Source: Paenibacillus andongensis
Lineage (GTDB): Bacteria > Bacillota > Bacilli > Paenibacillales > NBRC-103111
NCBI RefSeq assembly: GCF_025369935.1
Contig: NZ_CP104467.1
Location: forward strand, 1,991,001-2,055,000
Length of the DNA: 64,000 bases
Direction: 5' to 3'
Both the position numbers and the translations under genes were made by a program. Shown piece after piece: positions 54,515-61,572 of this stretch. The notes beneath the pieces are model-generated. The model was not told where the DNA came from. It made no database searches and saw nothing but the letters and a program-made list of their open reading frames with translations. Numbering within the stretch: position 1 is the stretch's first letter; every line of letters starts with the position of its first letter.

Positions 54515-54631
54515 AATTTCCAACGATATCGTGTGAAAAGTAGAAATCCCTGCGATTGCTCCTAGGCCCCCTAATTAAACTGGAGTCCTCCCACCCAATA
54601 ATTTAAACTAGGGACAAGGAGATGATTCAGT

Positions 54632-54952
54632 ATGGGGAAAAGGCTGAAAGAAGAAGCACGGCTTAAAATTGTTAAGGAAGCATTGGCTGGTATTAAGGTG
54701 GGGGTATTAGCCCGCATGTATGACATCCATCCTGAAACCATCCGTTTGTGGATCAGAGATCACCGTGACTCTATTCCTCCGGAAGAAATCCCAGTGGCTG
54801 ACGAGCATCTGCAAGAATTGCAGCGTCTACAAGATGTAGAACAACGCTATGAAAAAGCCGTTAAAGTACTTGGCGAGAAAGAGCTAGAGCTTGAGATCCT
54901 GCGCGAATTGCTAAAAAAGAAAGACCCCGCTTATCCGAGAAATTCGAAGTAG
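54632..54952 (+). CDS. IS3-family transposase, OrfA
   Basis: A 106-residue protein. A helix-turn-helix (ARMYDIHPETIRLWIRDH) at about 25-45 binds the inverted repeats. A leucine-zipper-like coiled coil (LQRLQDVEQRYEKAVKVLGEKELELEILRELL) lies at about 70-100. OrfA alone usually regulates transposition; the active enzyme is the OrfAB fusion made by frameshifting near its 3' end. Confidence 0.9.
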   Translation: MGKRLKEEARLKIVKEALAGIKVGVLARMYDIHPETIRLWIRDHRDSIPPEEIPVADEHLQELQRLQDVEQRYEKAVKVLGEKELELEILRELLKKKDPAYPRNSK

Positions 54953-54974
54953 CAGAACCATTTATTAAGCGGGG
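54913..54974 (+). promoter_or_regulatory. Programmed -1 frameshift signal between OrfA and OrfB
   Basis: The slippery heptamer A-AAA-AAG (54913-54919) is in the correct OrfA phase. Five bases later a perfect 9-bp stem, CCCCGCTTA / TAAGCGGGG (54925-54933 with 54966-54974), encloses a 32-nt loop. The -1 frame stays open from here into OrfB. Confidence 0.8.
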
Positions 54975-54987
54975 TGAACCAGTAGCG

Positions 54988-55884
54988 TTGGTTCTGCGTA
55001 TCCTTGGCCTTTCAGAGTCCACCTATTACGATCGTAAGAAGAGAGCTACCACCCCGCTATCTGAATGTTCCAAAGAAAGCCGGAGAGGGCGCCCTGTGCC
55101 TGGATACTCACATACGTTTACGGGTGAACAAGTGTGTGACGAACAAATCAACGCGTGGCTGCTTGAGCTCATAGAGGGCGAAGAACATGTCTATGGCTAC
55201 AAGCTTCTTGCACAATGTATTCGTGACCAATATAACGTGAGGCTGGACAAAAAGAAATCGTATCGCTTATGCAAAGAGTTAGGCATTCTTCAAAAGCCAC
55301 GCCAGCGCATACAGACACATCCGCGCAGGCTGCCGAAGAACCGAGTAGTAACAGGCTCCAACCAATTATGGCAAATGGATATCAAGTACGGATACGTCAT
55401 TGGACAGGAGCGATTCTTTTATATGCTCAGCATCATTGATGTGTTTGACCGTGTCGTCGTTAAACAGTACAGAGGTCCGGTATGTGAGGCCAAGCATGCG
55501 GTCCAGACGCTTTGTTATGCGATACAGAGCCGGCTAAACCCTGGAGAAGAGATGCCTGTAATCCGTACAGATAACGGCCCGCAATTCGTAAGCAAACTGT
55601 TTGGAGATATGTGCGAGTGCCTAGACGTCGTCCATGAACGCATTCCGCCAAGGACGCCGAATATGAATGCTTACATTGAGTCGTTTCACAGTCTACTTGA
55701 ACGTCACTTGTTCGGCATAAGAGACTTCATGACCTTTGAAGAGGCTTATGATGCACTCGATCGTTACATGGACTTCTACAATAACCGCAGGATGCATGGT
55801 AGTTTAAACCGAAAACCTCCGAAGATGTTTTCAGCATGGGTCAAGACGCTGGATGACACTTCTGCCTTTCATAAAGCGATGTAA
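54988..55884 (+). CDS. IS3-family transposase, OrfB (integrase core)
   Basis: The catalytic part, in the -1 frame relative to OrfA. An HTH_21-type region (about 65-110: YGYKLLAQCIRDQYNVRLDKKKSYRLCKELGI) precedes the rve integrase core. Its catalytic triad is D131 (QMDIKYG), D195 (RTDNGPQF) and E231 (AYIESFHS), giving the DD(35)E spacing of IS3. A weak TTG start is given, but most functional protein should come from frameshifting. Confidence 0.92.
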   Translation: MVLRILGLSESTYYDRKKRATTPLSECSKESRRGRPVPGYSHTFTGEQVCDEQINAWLLELIEGEEHVYGYKLLAQCIRDQYNVRLDKKKSYRLCKELGILQKPRQRIQTHPRRLPKNRVVTGSNQLWQMDIKYGYVIGQERFFYMLSIIDVFDRVVVKQYRGPVCEAKHAVQTLCYAIQSRLNPGEEMPVIRTDNGPQFVSKLFGDMCECLDVVHERIPPRTPNMNAYIESFHSLLERHLFGIRDFMTFEEAYDALDRYMDFYNNRRMHGSLNRKPPKMFSAWVKTLDDTSAFHKAM

Positions 55885-56026
55885 TAGCTTGAAAAAACGC
55901 GATATTCTACGCATGAATCATTTTTGGTGGGCAAGACTCCGGTTTTAGGGGGCCTAGCCGATTGCGCAGGGATTTTAGAGTTTCCATCCTGTAATCAGGA
56001 CAGAGGCTTCAAATACATGCAGAATT

Positions 56027-56127
56027 GCAGGCATTACATGATTGAGGTTATTCCAACATGACAAAAGATGCATAATCGCAGGCATTTCATGAATGAGGTT
56101 ATTCAAACAGACAAAAGATGCATAATC
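56027..56127. repeat. Direct duplication of a ~50-bp intergenic segment
   Basis: 56027-56077 and 56078-56127 are near-identical, each running from GCAGGCATT through TGAGGTTATTC to ATGCATAATC. Differences are a few substitutions and one indel. Confidence 0.75.
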
Positions 56128-56170
56128 AAACCTCGGAAATTGTTGAGCGGCCCTGATTGGGACTGATTTA

Positions 56171-56309
56171 CCTGACTTTAACGATGATTTTCATCGCTAA
56201 AGTCAGGTAGAAGTCCCAGTCTGCCCTTATAGTGATGACAAACATCATTAAAGATGATGTTTGAACGTATTTTGACCCAAGTGAATGCTGATACGATGTT
56301 TTTCATCGT
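56171..56309. repeat. Three consecutive hairpins in a gene-free spacer
   Basis: CCTGACTTTA...TAAAGTCAGG around CGATGA-TTT-TCATCG (56171-56207); CAAACATCAT-TAAAG-ATGATGTTTG (56239-56263); and ACGATG-TTTTT-CATCGT (56293-56309). All share GATG/CATC arms. The spacer from 55.96 to 56.45 kb contains no gene I can support. Confidence 0.65.
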
Positions 56310-56449
56310 TAAACGCATGGAAAAATAAATTCACGTCTCGTTAGCGATGAAAAACATGCTTAATGCCTCGAATGCTCCTACTCAAACTAAAACTCACTGA
56401 TATAGCAGCAAATTTGGTAAGAAGCCGTACAAAGTAGGCTATATTTTTG

Positions 56450-56850
56450 TAGGTTTAGGGCTTGGGTGTTGGGAGTTAGGTTTTTGGTTGTAGGTTTTTG
56501 GTTGTAGGGTTTTGGGTGTAAGGTTTTAGGTGTAGGGTTTTGGTTGTAGGGTTTTGGTTGTAGGGTTTTGGTTGTAGGGTTTTGGTTGTAGGGTTTTGGT
56601 TGTAGGGTTTTGGTTGTAGGGATTTGGTTGTAGGGTTTTGGTTGTAAGGTTTTAGGTGTAGGGTCATGGTTGTAGGATTTTGGTTGTAGGGTCTTGGATG
56701 TAGGGTTTTTGGATGTAGGGTTTTTGGTTGTAGGGTTTTGGGAGTTTGGTTTTGGGTGTGGGGTTTTGAGTGTAGGTTTTTGTGTATAGGTTTTTGGTTG
56801 TAGGGTTTTGGAAGTTGGGTTTTGGGTGTTGAGTGTTGAGTGTTGCACTT
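56450..56850. repeat. G-rich 14-bp minisatellite
   Basis: About 25-28 copies of GGTTGTAGGGTTTT and variants. The central block is perfect, and the flanks drift to GGGTGT, GAGTGT and similar. The plus strand is rich in GG/GGG runs. On the minus strand the 14-base period stays free of stop codons in all three frames, which creates long Asn-Pro-Thr-Lys repeat ORFs that are not genes. A short GTTGAGT and CTTGCTC low-complexity tail follows to about 56900. Confidence 0.9.
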
Positions 56851-56935
56851 ACTCCTGCACTTGCACTCGCTCTTGCTCTTGCCCTTGCTCCCACACGTAA
56901 CCTCAGTCGATACACTACTTAAATAGACTCAAAAA

Positions 56936-56955
56936 TTAGTTGCATATGCAACTAA
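56936..56955. promoter_or_regulatory. Perfect 20-bp palindrome, likely MarR operator
   Basis: TTAGTTGCATATGCAACTAA is perfectly symmetrical and lies 80-100 bp before the MarR gene. A partial copy (GCATGTGCAAC) is at about 56980-56990. TTGCATATGCAA-type dyads are typical MarR-family binding sites. Confidence 0.7.
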
Positions 56956-57034
56956 TCAGGCGTATGATAAAACAGAAGCATGTGCAACGATACGGAAGTT
57001 CTATACAATTTTGCTCAACAGAGGAGACATGTTT

Positions 57035-57484
57035 ATGATCGAAAACAGAAATTCGATACCTAGGTGGGTCTCGCTCATTTACCGTTACGGGCAGATGTAT
57101 ATTGGTGAGCATTTGAAGGAATATGACATCGGCAGAGGGCAGCATATTTTCATCAACGCGCTGTATAAAGAAGATGGTCTCACGCAGGAAGAGTTGGCGG
57201 ATTATTTGAAGATTGATAAAGGGACGACTGCCAAAGCGCTTAAGAAGTTAGAAGAGCAGGGCTACATAACTCGCACGGTTAGTAAAAAAGATAAGAGGTG
57301 CAACGAGGTTCATCTGACGGAGAAGGCGCTGCTGATTAAGGGAGATGTGCGGAAGGTTCTGACGAATTGGCGAGAACGTCTAACGTTCGGTTTAACGGAT
57401 GAAGAGAAACAACTGGCTTTGACTATTTTGGAGAAAATGGGGGATAATGCGTCCCGTTTCGCAGAGGAGCAGGTGGAGCCATGA
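57035..57484 (+). CDS. MarR family transcriptional regulator
   Basis: A 149-residue winged-helix repressor. The core is LTQEELADYLKIDKGTTAKALKKLEEQGYITRTVSKKDKRCNEVHLTEKAL, with recognition helix and wing. It overlaps the following MFS gene by 4 bp (ATGA), so it most likely represses its own operon through the upstream palindrome and is relieved by a drug or phenolic ligand. I choose the ATG at 57035, 8 nt after GAGGAG. Confidence 0.9.
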   Translation: MIENRNSIPRWVSLIYRYGQMYIGEHLKEYDIGRGQHIFINALYKEDGLTQEELADYLKIDKGTTAKALKKLEEQGYITRTVSKKDKRCNEVHLTEKALLIKGDVRKVLTNWRERLTFGLTDEEKQLALTILEKMGDNASRFAEEQVEP

Positions 57485-58749
57485 ATATGAAGCTTGCAGG
57501 TTCGCTATTTGTCGATAAGCATTTTCATGCATTAACGCATCGTAATTATCGGTATCTATGGTTAGGTCAGTGTGTATCACTCATTGGAACATGGATGCAG
57601 AATATTGGGCAGTCTTGGCTCGTTCTGACGATCACCGGATCGCCTCTTAAACTTGGCATTGTTGCGGCATGTCAGTTCCTCCCAATTCTCATATTTTCTT
57701 TGTTTGCAGGCATTATCGTCGATAAGTTTCCAAAGAAGAACATCCTGCTTGTTACGCAAACGGTCGCGATGATTCTAGCCTTTACATTGGCTATACTTGT
57801 CCTGACGGATACGATAAAGTACAGCTATATCATTGTGCTAGCGCTGCTGCTAGGGCTTAATAACACGCTGGATATGCCAACGCGACAGTCGTTTAATATA
57901 GAAATCGTGGGAAAAGAAGATCTTATGAATGCCATAGCTCTCAATTCAACGACATTTAATATGGCAAGAATTGTTGGTCCTGCGATTGGTGCGGTGATGA
58001 TGGCTTGGCTGGGTGCTGGTTGGTGTTTCTTGCTCAATGGGGTTAGCTTTCTGGCTGTTCTGTATGGATTGATTCATATTCAGGCAGCTCCTTATGTTCG
58101 GAAGAAGAACTCACGTGATGGCATAATGAAGGAAATTAAGGACGGCATTGTCTACATTGCGAGAGATCCTTTGCTAGCACAGACTGTGCTTCTCGTCACG
58201 GTGATCGGCACACTTGCATTTAACTTTAATGTACTCATTCCGGTTTTTACTAAAAATGTGCTGCACATGGGGGAGACGACGTATGGCACGTTAATGTCTT
58301 GTCTAGGTGTGGGTTCTTTCGCGGGGGCTCTTACGATGTCGTTCCGCAGTAAACAAGGGCCAATGCTTAAATTAAGCATTGTTGCTAGTTTAGTAGTTGC
58401 CGTTTGTTTAGTCTTAAATGGACTAAGCTCTTCCGCTTGGGTCTGTGGTGGACTGCTGGCTCTTACCGGATTTTTCAACATCATATTTGCAACAAACAGT
58501 AATTCTTCCCTTCAGATGCATGCCAAAGAGGAATATCGTGCGCGCGTAATGAGTGTATATTCACTTGTATTTGCGGGCTCTACGCCGATAGGAAGCATTT
58601 TTGCTGGTTTAGTTGCTGATCGATATGGTGCCAATGGGGCTTTCGTCTGTTGCGGCGTATTAACTGGTGTGCTTTGTTTGATTATTATTTGGAATTATAG
58701 GAAGAAATCTGCTAATAAATCGCTAGAGGAGACAGGAAATGCCTCATAA
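57481..58749 (+). CDS. MFS efflux transporter (MFS_3/EntS-like)
   Basis: A 422-residue exporter with about 12 helices. FHALTHRNYRYLWLGQCVSLIGTWMQNIGQSWLVL is the typical N-terminus of this group, with motif A around GIIVDKFPKKNILLVTQ and the signature RARVMSVYSLVFAGSTPIGS. It is translationally coupled to the MarR gene, suggesting inducible drug export. Confidence 0.88.
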   Translation: MNMKLAGSLFVDKHFHALTHRNYRYLWLGQCVSLIGTWMQNIGQSWLVLTITGSPLKLGIVAACQFLPILIFSLFAGIIVDKFPKKNILLVTQTVAMILAFTLAILVLTDTIKYSYIIVLALLLGLNNTLDMPTRQSFNIEIVGKEDLMNAIALNSTTFNMARIVGPAIGAVMMAWLGAGWCFLLNGVSFLAVLYGLIHIQAAPYVRKKNSRDGIMKEIKDGIVYIARDPLLAQTVLLVTVIGTLAFNFNVLIPVFTKNVLHMGETTYGTLMSCLGVGSFAGALTMSFRSKQGPMLKLSIVASLVVAVCLVLNGLSSSAWVCGGLLALTGFFNIIFATNSNSSLQMHAKEEYRARVMSVYSLVFAGSTPIGSIFAGLVADRYGANGAFVCCGVLTGVLCLIIIWNYRKKSANKSLEETGNAS

Positions 58750-58796
58750 ATGAAAGAAAATGTTATTTTTTATAGCAAAAATAACCATTTTTTGGA

Positions 58797-58825
58797 TTGT
58801 CAATTGTTGGTGTATCCGCTACAAT
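58797..58825 (+). promoter_or_regulatory. Sigma-A promoter for the small unknown gene
   Basis: TTGTCA (58797-58802), a 17-nt spacer and TACAAT (58820-58825). A start near 58832 places it after the MFS stop codon and before the GTG at 58864. Confidence 0.6.
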
Positions 58826-58863
58826 ATGAGTTATATTCATGTCGTTATTGGGGAGGGAATCTT

Positions 58864-59262
58864 GTGCTGGGCTTTTTGAAAAAATGGATGCATACACCAA
58901 AGCAGGAACCTACGAACGCTGTGGATTATAAAACGATGGAGATCGACGTTGTTATCAAGTGCTTTGTGTCGGATAAAGACAAGCCATTCCGTGTGATTTT
59001 TAAAGTGGAGAAACAAGGCTCATTCTTTTCCAAAGATATTTTCGTGAAAAATGTGGATATTAAGACACCCTACGAACTGGTTTATAACTTCTCCACACTT
59101 GGAATGAACTATGAAGAGCTGAAGAAGTACGAAAGCACAGATCATGCTGAGTACAGCTTCGCGACTTTGGAAGAAGCCAAAAAGGTGAAAGATACAACAG
59201 TCGACTACATACGCTTTCTTATCCGTGAGCACCAACAAGAAACACTCGCAAAAATTTCATAG
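58864..59262 (+). CDS. Uncharacterised protein
   Basis: A protein of about 132 residues that I do not recognise. It is soluble and rich in Lys, Glu and Phe. The centre (IDVVIKCFVSDKDKPFRVIFKVEKQGSFFSKDIFVKNVDIKTPYELVYNF) looks like a beta-sheet with repeated charged strands, and the C-terminus is helical. The start is a GTG 7 nt after GGAGG. A reading frame from 58750 is open but would include the promoter at 58797. It has its own promoter and terminator, so it is a single-gene unit. Confidence 0.6.
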   Translation: MLGFLKKWMHTPKQEPTNAVDYKTMEIDVVIKCFVSDKDKPFRVIFKVEKQGSFFSKDIFVKNVDIKTPYELVYNFSTLGMNYEELKKYESTDHAEYSFATLEEAKKVKDTTVDYIRFLIREHQQETLAKIS

Positions 59263-59271
59263 GATTCGACC

Positions 59272-59308
59272 AAAAAGGAGCTAGCGAGGATTCTCGTTAG
59301 CTCCTTTT
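59272..59308. terminator. Bidirectional terminator
   Basis: AAAAGGAGCTAGCGAG pairs with CTCGTTAGCTCCTTTT (one mismatch), between the unknown gene and the converging LytTR gene. Confidence 0.85.
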
Positions 59309-59366
59309 CTGTATAACCTTGTGGCCGCTGTAGTTTGGTAACACTGCGCCTTAAGGGCAGGATTCA

Positions 59367-59735
59367 TTATTTTGTTGAATCAGCTGTAGCTGCTTCCGCT
59401 TTGTGCTGCTGTACGATTTCTTTCAGCCGGAATTGGCGAAGCTTCGTTATCGATGCAAATTTGGAATCAGCACCCTTGATTTCGAAAAACACTTTACCAT
59501 CCTGAATCTGTAGAATTTTCCTTGTGTTCACATAGCAATCCGTGTTGACCTTGAAAAAGGTACTATTTGTAGTAATTTCTTGAATTTGCTCAGTGGTCAT
59601 GCGTTTTTTAATGTGATAGTTTTTCCCATGGAAAGAGACGAGCCCATGTTCTCCGACACGGAAGTACATGATATCCTTCTCAAGTGCGAAGTCTTCGTAG
59701 GTGTTCCTTGTTTCGATTTCGAGCGCTACATTCAT
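59367..59735 (-). CDS. LytTR-domain DNA-binding protein without receiver
   Basis: A 122-residue protein consisting almost only of a LytTR domain: DIMYFRVGEHGLVSFHGKNYHIKKRMT, FFKVNTDCYVNTRKILQIQDGKVFF and SITKLRQFRLKEIV. It lacks a receiver domain, so it cannot be phosphorylated in the usual way and may act as an autonomous regulator or inhibitor. A perfect cre site lies 22 bp before the start, so CcpA is expected to control it. Confidence 0.82.
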   Translation of the reverse strand: MNVALEIETRNTYEDFALEKDIMYFRVGEHGLVSFHGKNYHIKKRMTTEQIQEITTNSTFFKVNTDCYVNTRKILQIQDGKVFFEIKGADSKFASITKLRQFRLKEIVQQHKAEAATADSTK

Positions 59736-59756
59736 TTTGTAATCCCCCTTTAAAAA

Positions 59757-59771
59757 TGATAACGCTTACAT
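59757..59771. promoter_or_regulatory. cre site upstream of the LytTR-only gene
   Basis: On the minus strand ATGTAAGCGTTATCA matches WTGNAANCGNWNNCW at every constrained position. Confidence 0.75.
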
Positions 59772-59838
59772 TAAGAACGTTTTCATCTTACCATATTTTA
59801 AAAGAGATTTAAAGTAGTTTTCATCTTAAAAATGACCA

Positions 59839-59864
59839 AAGAACCTAACTCTATTAAGTTAGGT
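59839..59864 (-). terminator. Likely terminator of the FAD oxidoreductase gene
   Basis: ACCTAACT / AGTTAGGT 8-bp stem. On the minus strand it is followed by TCTTTGGTCATTTTT, so the tail is imperfect. Confidence 0.5.
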
Positions 59865-59917
59865 CCGATAGCTAATAGCAGATATTGACGAAAGGAATCG
59901 TATTTCCCCGGAAATAA

Positions 59918-61342
59918 TTAGACGACCACGTTGCGAGCCACCCAGACGCCTGCAGCCCCAGCTTGGGCTAAGCCTCTTGTAATTCCTGCCCCGTCACCGC
60001 CGCAGAACAAGCCTTGTATTTCGGTTTCGAAACTTTCACTAAGTTTAGGACGAGCGGAATAGAATTTCGCTTCAACACCATAGAAAAGAGTATGCTCAGA
60101 AGCGATACCTGGCGTTACCTTTTCAAGCGCATGGATCATTTCAATTAAACTTTTCATTGTATTGTAAGGAAGAACAAGTCCTAGATCACCAGGAACGGCT
60201 TCAGATAAAGTCGGTTCAAGAAAGCCTTCGCGAATCCGATCCGCTGTTGATCTGCGTCCGCGCATGATGTCCCCAAATTTCTGCACGATAACACCGCCGC
60301 TGGATAAGTCATTCGCATGTTTACATATTTCTCGCGCATATTCATTCGGCTTATCGAAAGGCTCCGTGAATTTATGAGAAACGAGCAGAGCGAAGTTCGT
60401 ATTACTGGAACCTAGGGCTGGATCCTTGTAAGAGTGGCCGTTCGCTGCCATGACGCCGCTGTGGTTCTCGACGACAACATGACCTGATGGATTGCTGCAG
60501 AAAGTACGTACTCGAGTACCTACCGATGTATTATAAATGAACTTGCCTTCATAGAGATGCTCGTTGATTTCGCGCATAACGACATCCGAGGTTTCTACGC
60601 GGACGCCTACATCGACTTGATTGTTGTACATTCTGAGTCGGCGCTTTTTGAGCACTTGAGTTAACCATGCAGAGCCGTCTCTACCTGGCGCTAACATCAC
60701 TTGTTTACTATGAATTTCAGTGCCGTCCTTCATCCGAATGCCTTGGATGACATGCTTATCTTCCCGTTTGAAAGTTAGGATATCTTCAACTTCAGCTTTG
60801 AACTGCATATCGATACGTGTTTTCAAATGTTCATAGATGGATTTCAAAATCATTAAGTTTTGTTCGGTTCCCAGATGTCTAACCTGAGCGCGAAGCAGCT
60901 TTAGACCTGCAGCATAGGAGCGCTGTTCAATATCTTTTACAGCTTCTGTCGTAGGGTCTGTAATATTCTCGGTTGCCCCATGTCGCAGATTAATGCCATC
61001 CACATAACGAATCAGATCGATTACTTTGGCGGGTGCCAAATAATCGGTCATCCAGCCGCCGAATTCGGTCGTGATGTTGAATTTGCCATCGCTATAGGCT
61101 CCGGCGCCTCCGAAGCCAGCTGTAATGGAACAGGCAGGAAGACAACCTGAGAAATCCTTTTTGCCTGCTGGAGGAGGACAAAGTTTGATTTTACTTTCCA
61201 GGATCGGACAACTGCGATGATAAATATCATGGCCTTTGTCTACGAGCAATACTTTAGCGGTAGGGTGAAGCTGTGTCATTTCATAACAAGCAAAAATACC
61301 GGCAGGTCCTGCACCAACAACGATAAAATCATATGTTTTCAT
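59918..61342 (-). CDS. FAD-dependent oxidoreductase (COG2509-like dehydrogenase)
   Basis: A 474-residue flavoprotein. The FAD-binding Rossmann motif VVGAGPAGIFACYE is at the N-terminus and a second FAD contact, GLFCGGDGAGITRGLAQAGAAGVWVARN, at the C-terminus. A Cys-rich segment (SCPILESKIKLCPPP, GCLPACS) and GFGGAGAYSDGKFN are typical of the uncharacterised COG2509 dehydrogenases. The reaction is unknown. The start at 61342 follows GAGGAG. Upstream are a PurR operator, a promoter and a guanine-type riboswitch with terminator, strongly suggesting a purine-linked role. Confidence 0.85.
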   Translation of the reverse strand: MKTYDFIVVGAGPAGIFACYEMTQLHPTAKVLLVDKGHDIYHRSCPILESKIKLCPPPAGKKDFSGCLPACSITAGFGGAGAYSDGKFNITTEFGGWMTDYLAPAKVIDLIRYVDGINLRHGATENITDPTTEAVKDIEQRSYAAGLKLLRAQVRHLGTEQNLMILKSIYEHLKTRIDMQFKAEVEDILTFKREDKHVIQGIRMKDGTEIHSKQVMLAPGRDGSAWLTQVLKKRRLRMYNNQVDVGVRVETSDVVMREINEHLYEGKFIYNTSVGTRVRTFCSNPSGHVVVENHSGVMAANGHSYKDPALGSSNTNFALLVSHKFTEPFDKPNEYAREICKHANDLSSGGVIVQKFGDIMRGRRSTADRIREGFLEPTLSEAVPGDLGLVLPYNTMKSLIEMIHALEKVTPGIASEHTLFYGVEAKFYSARPKLSESFETEIQGLFCGGDGAGITRGLAQAGAAGVWVARNVVV

Positions 61343-61376
61343 GGCAATCTCCTCTGGATCATTCAATTTTGGACAC

Positions 61377-61428
61377 AAAAAAACCCAGCCACACGGGTAT
61401 GCGAAAGCAAGTACCCGTCGTAGCTAGG
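61377..61428 (-). terminator. Riboswitch-controlled terminator of the FAD oxidoreductase gene
   Basis: Minus-strand CCTAGCTACG-ACGGGTA pairs with TACCCGT-GTGGCTGGG and is followed by seven T residues (61377-61383). Its 5' arm uses the 3' strands of aptamer stems P3 and P1, so folding is exclusive with the aptamer or its alternative. Confidence 0.85.
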
Positions 61429-61479
61429 AAGTTATGGCTCCCTCTAGAGACCCTTAAGCCAATCCTCAAGGATATACGA
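61418..61479 (-). ncRNA. Purine (guanine-type) riboswitch aptamer
   Basis: Minus strand. P1 is TCGTA/TACGA. P2 is CCTTGAG with CTTAAGG, loop GATTGG. J2/3 is GTCTCTA, fitting the GUnUCUA core. P3 is closed by GGGAG/CTTCC, loop CCATAA. The GG of L2 and the CC of L3 can form the kissing pairs. J3/1 is GC followed by TA, with C at the position equivalent to C74, the guanine-recognising base. Differences from classic aptamers are G instead of A at position 73, and a six-base L2. Confidence 0.85.
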
Positions 61480-61519
61480 ACGATTTATACGTATGTGGCT
61501 ATTACTTACTGCCTTGACT

Positions 61520-61548
61520 ATCATAATACGAACATTAAACGATGTCAA
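61520..61548 (-). promoter_or_regulatory. Sigma-A promoter of the riboswitch transcript
   Basis: Minus strand TTGACA (61543-61548), a 17-nt spacer and TATGAT (61520-61525). Predicted start near 61513, giving a leader of about 170 nt. Confidence 0.82.
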
Positions 61549-61562
61549 TTAGATAATGTTCG
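61529..61562. promoter_or_regulatory. PurR operator (paired PurBoxes)
   Basis: CGAACATTA (61529-61537) and its inverse TAATGTTCG (61554-61562) are separated by 16 bp, the arrangement described for Bacillus PurR. The pair spans the -35 box and most of the spacer, so PurR would block the promoter. Confidence 0.8.
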
Positions 61563-61572
61563 TATAATTCAT

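Larger units (their letters stand above)
54560..55958 (+). mobile_element. IS3-family insertion sequence
   Basis: About 1.4 kb with two overlapping-phase transposase frames. Imperfect terminal inverted repeats begin CTAGGCCCCCTAA at both ends (54562 onward, and back from 55957), then CtGGAGTC...CCCACC. CGATTGC flanks it on both sides (54553-54559 and 55959-55965), a possible 7-bp target duplication, longer than the usual 3-4 bp of IS3. Exact ends are uncertain by 1-3 bp. The insertion splits a 10-bp hairpin. Both frames look intact, so it may be active. Confidence 0.85.

Noticed and set aside
56387-56915. Minus-strand ORFs encoding Asn-Pro-Thr-Lys repeat proteins
   Set aside because: All three minus frames are open because the 14-bp unit lacks stops on that strand; there is no ribosome binding site, so this is a minisatellite artefact.
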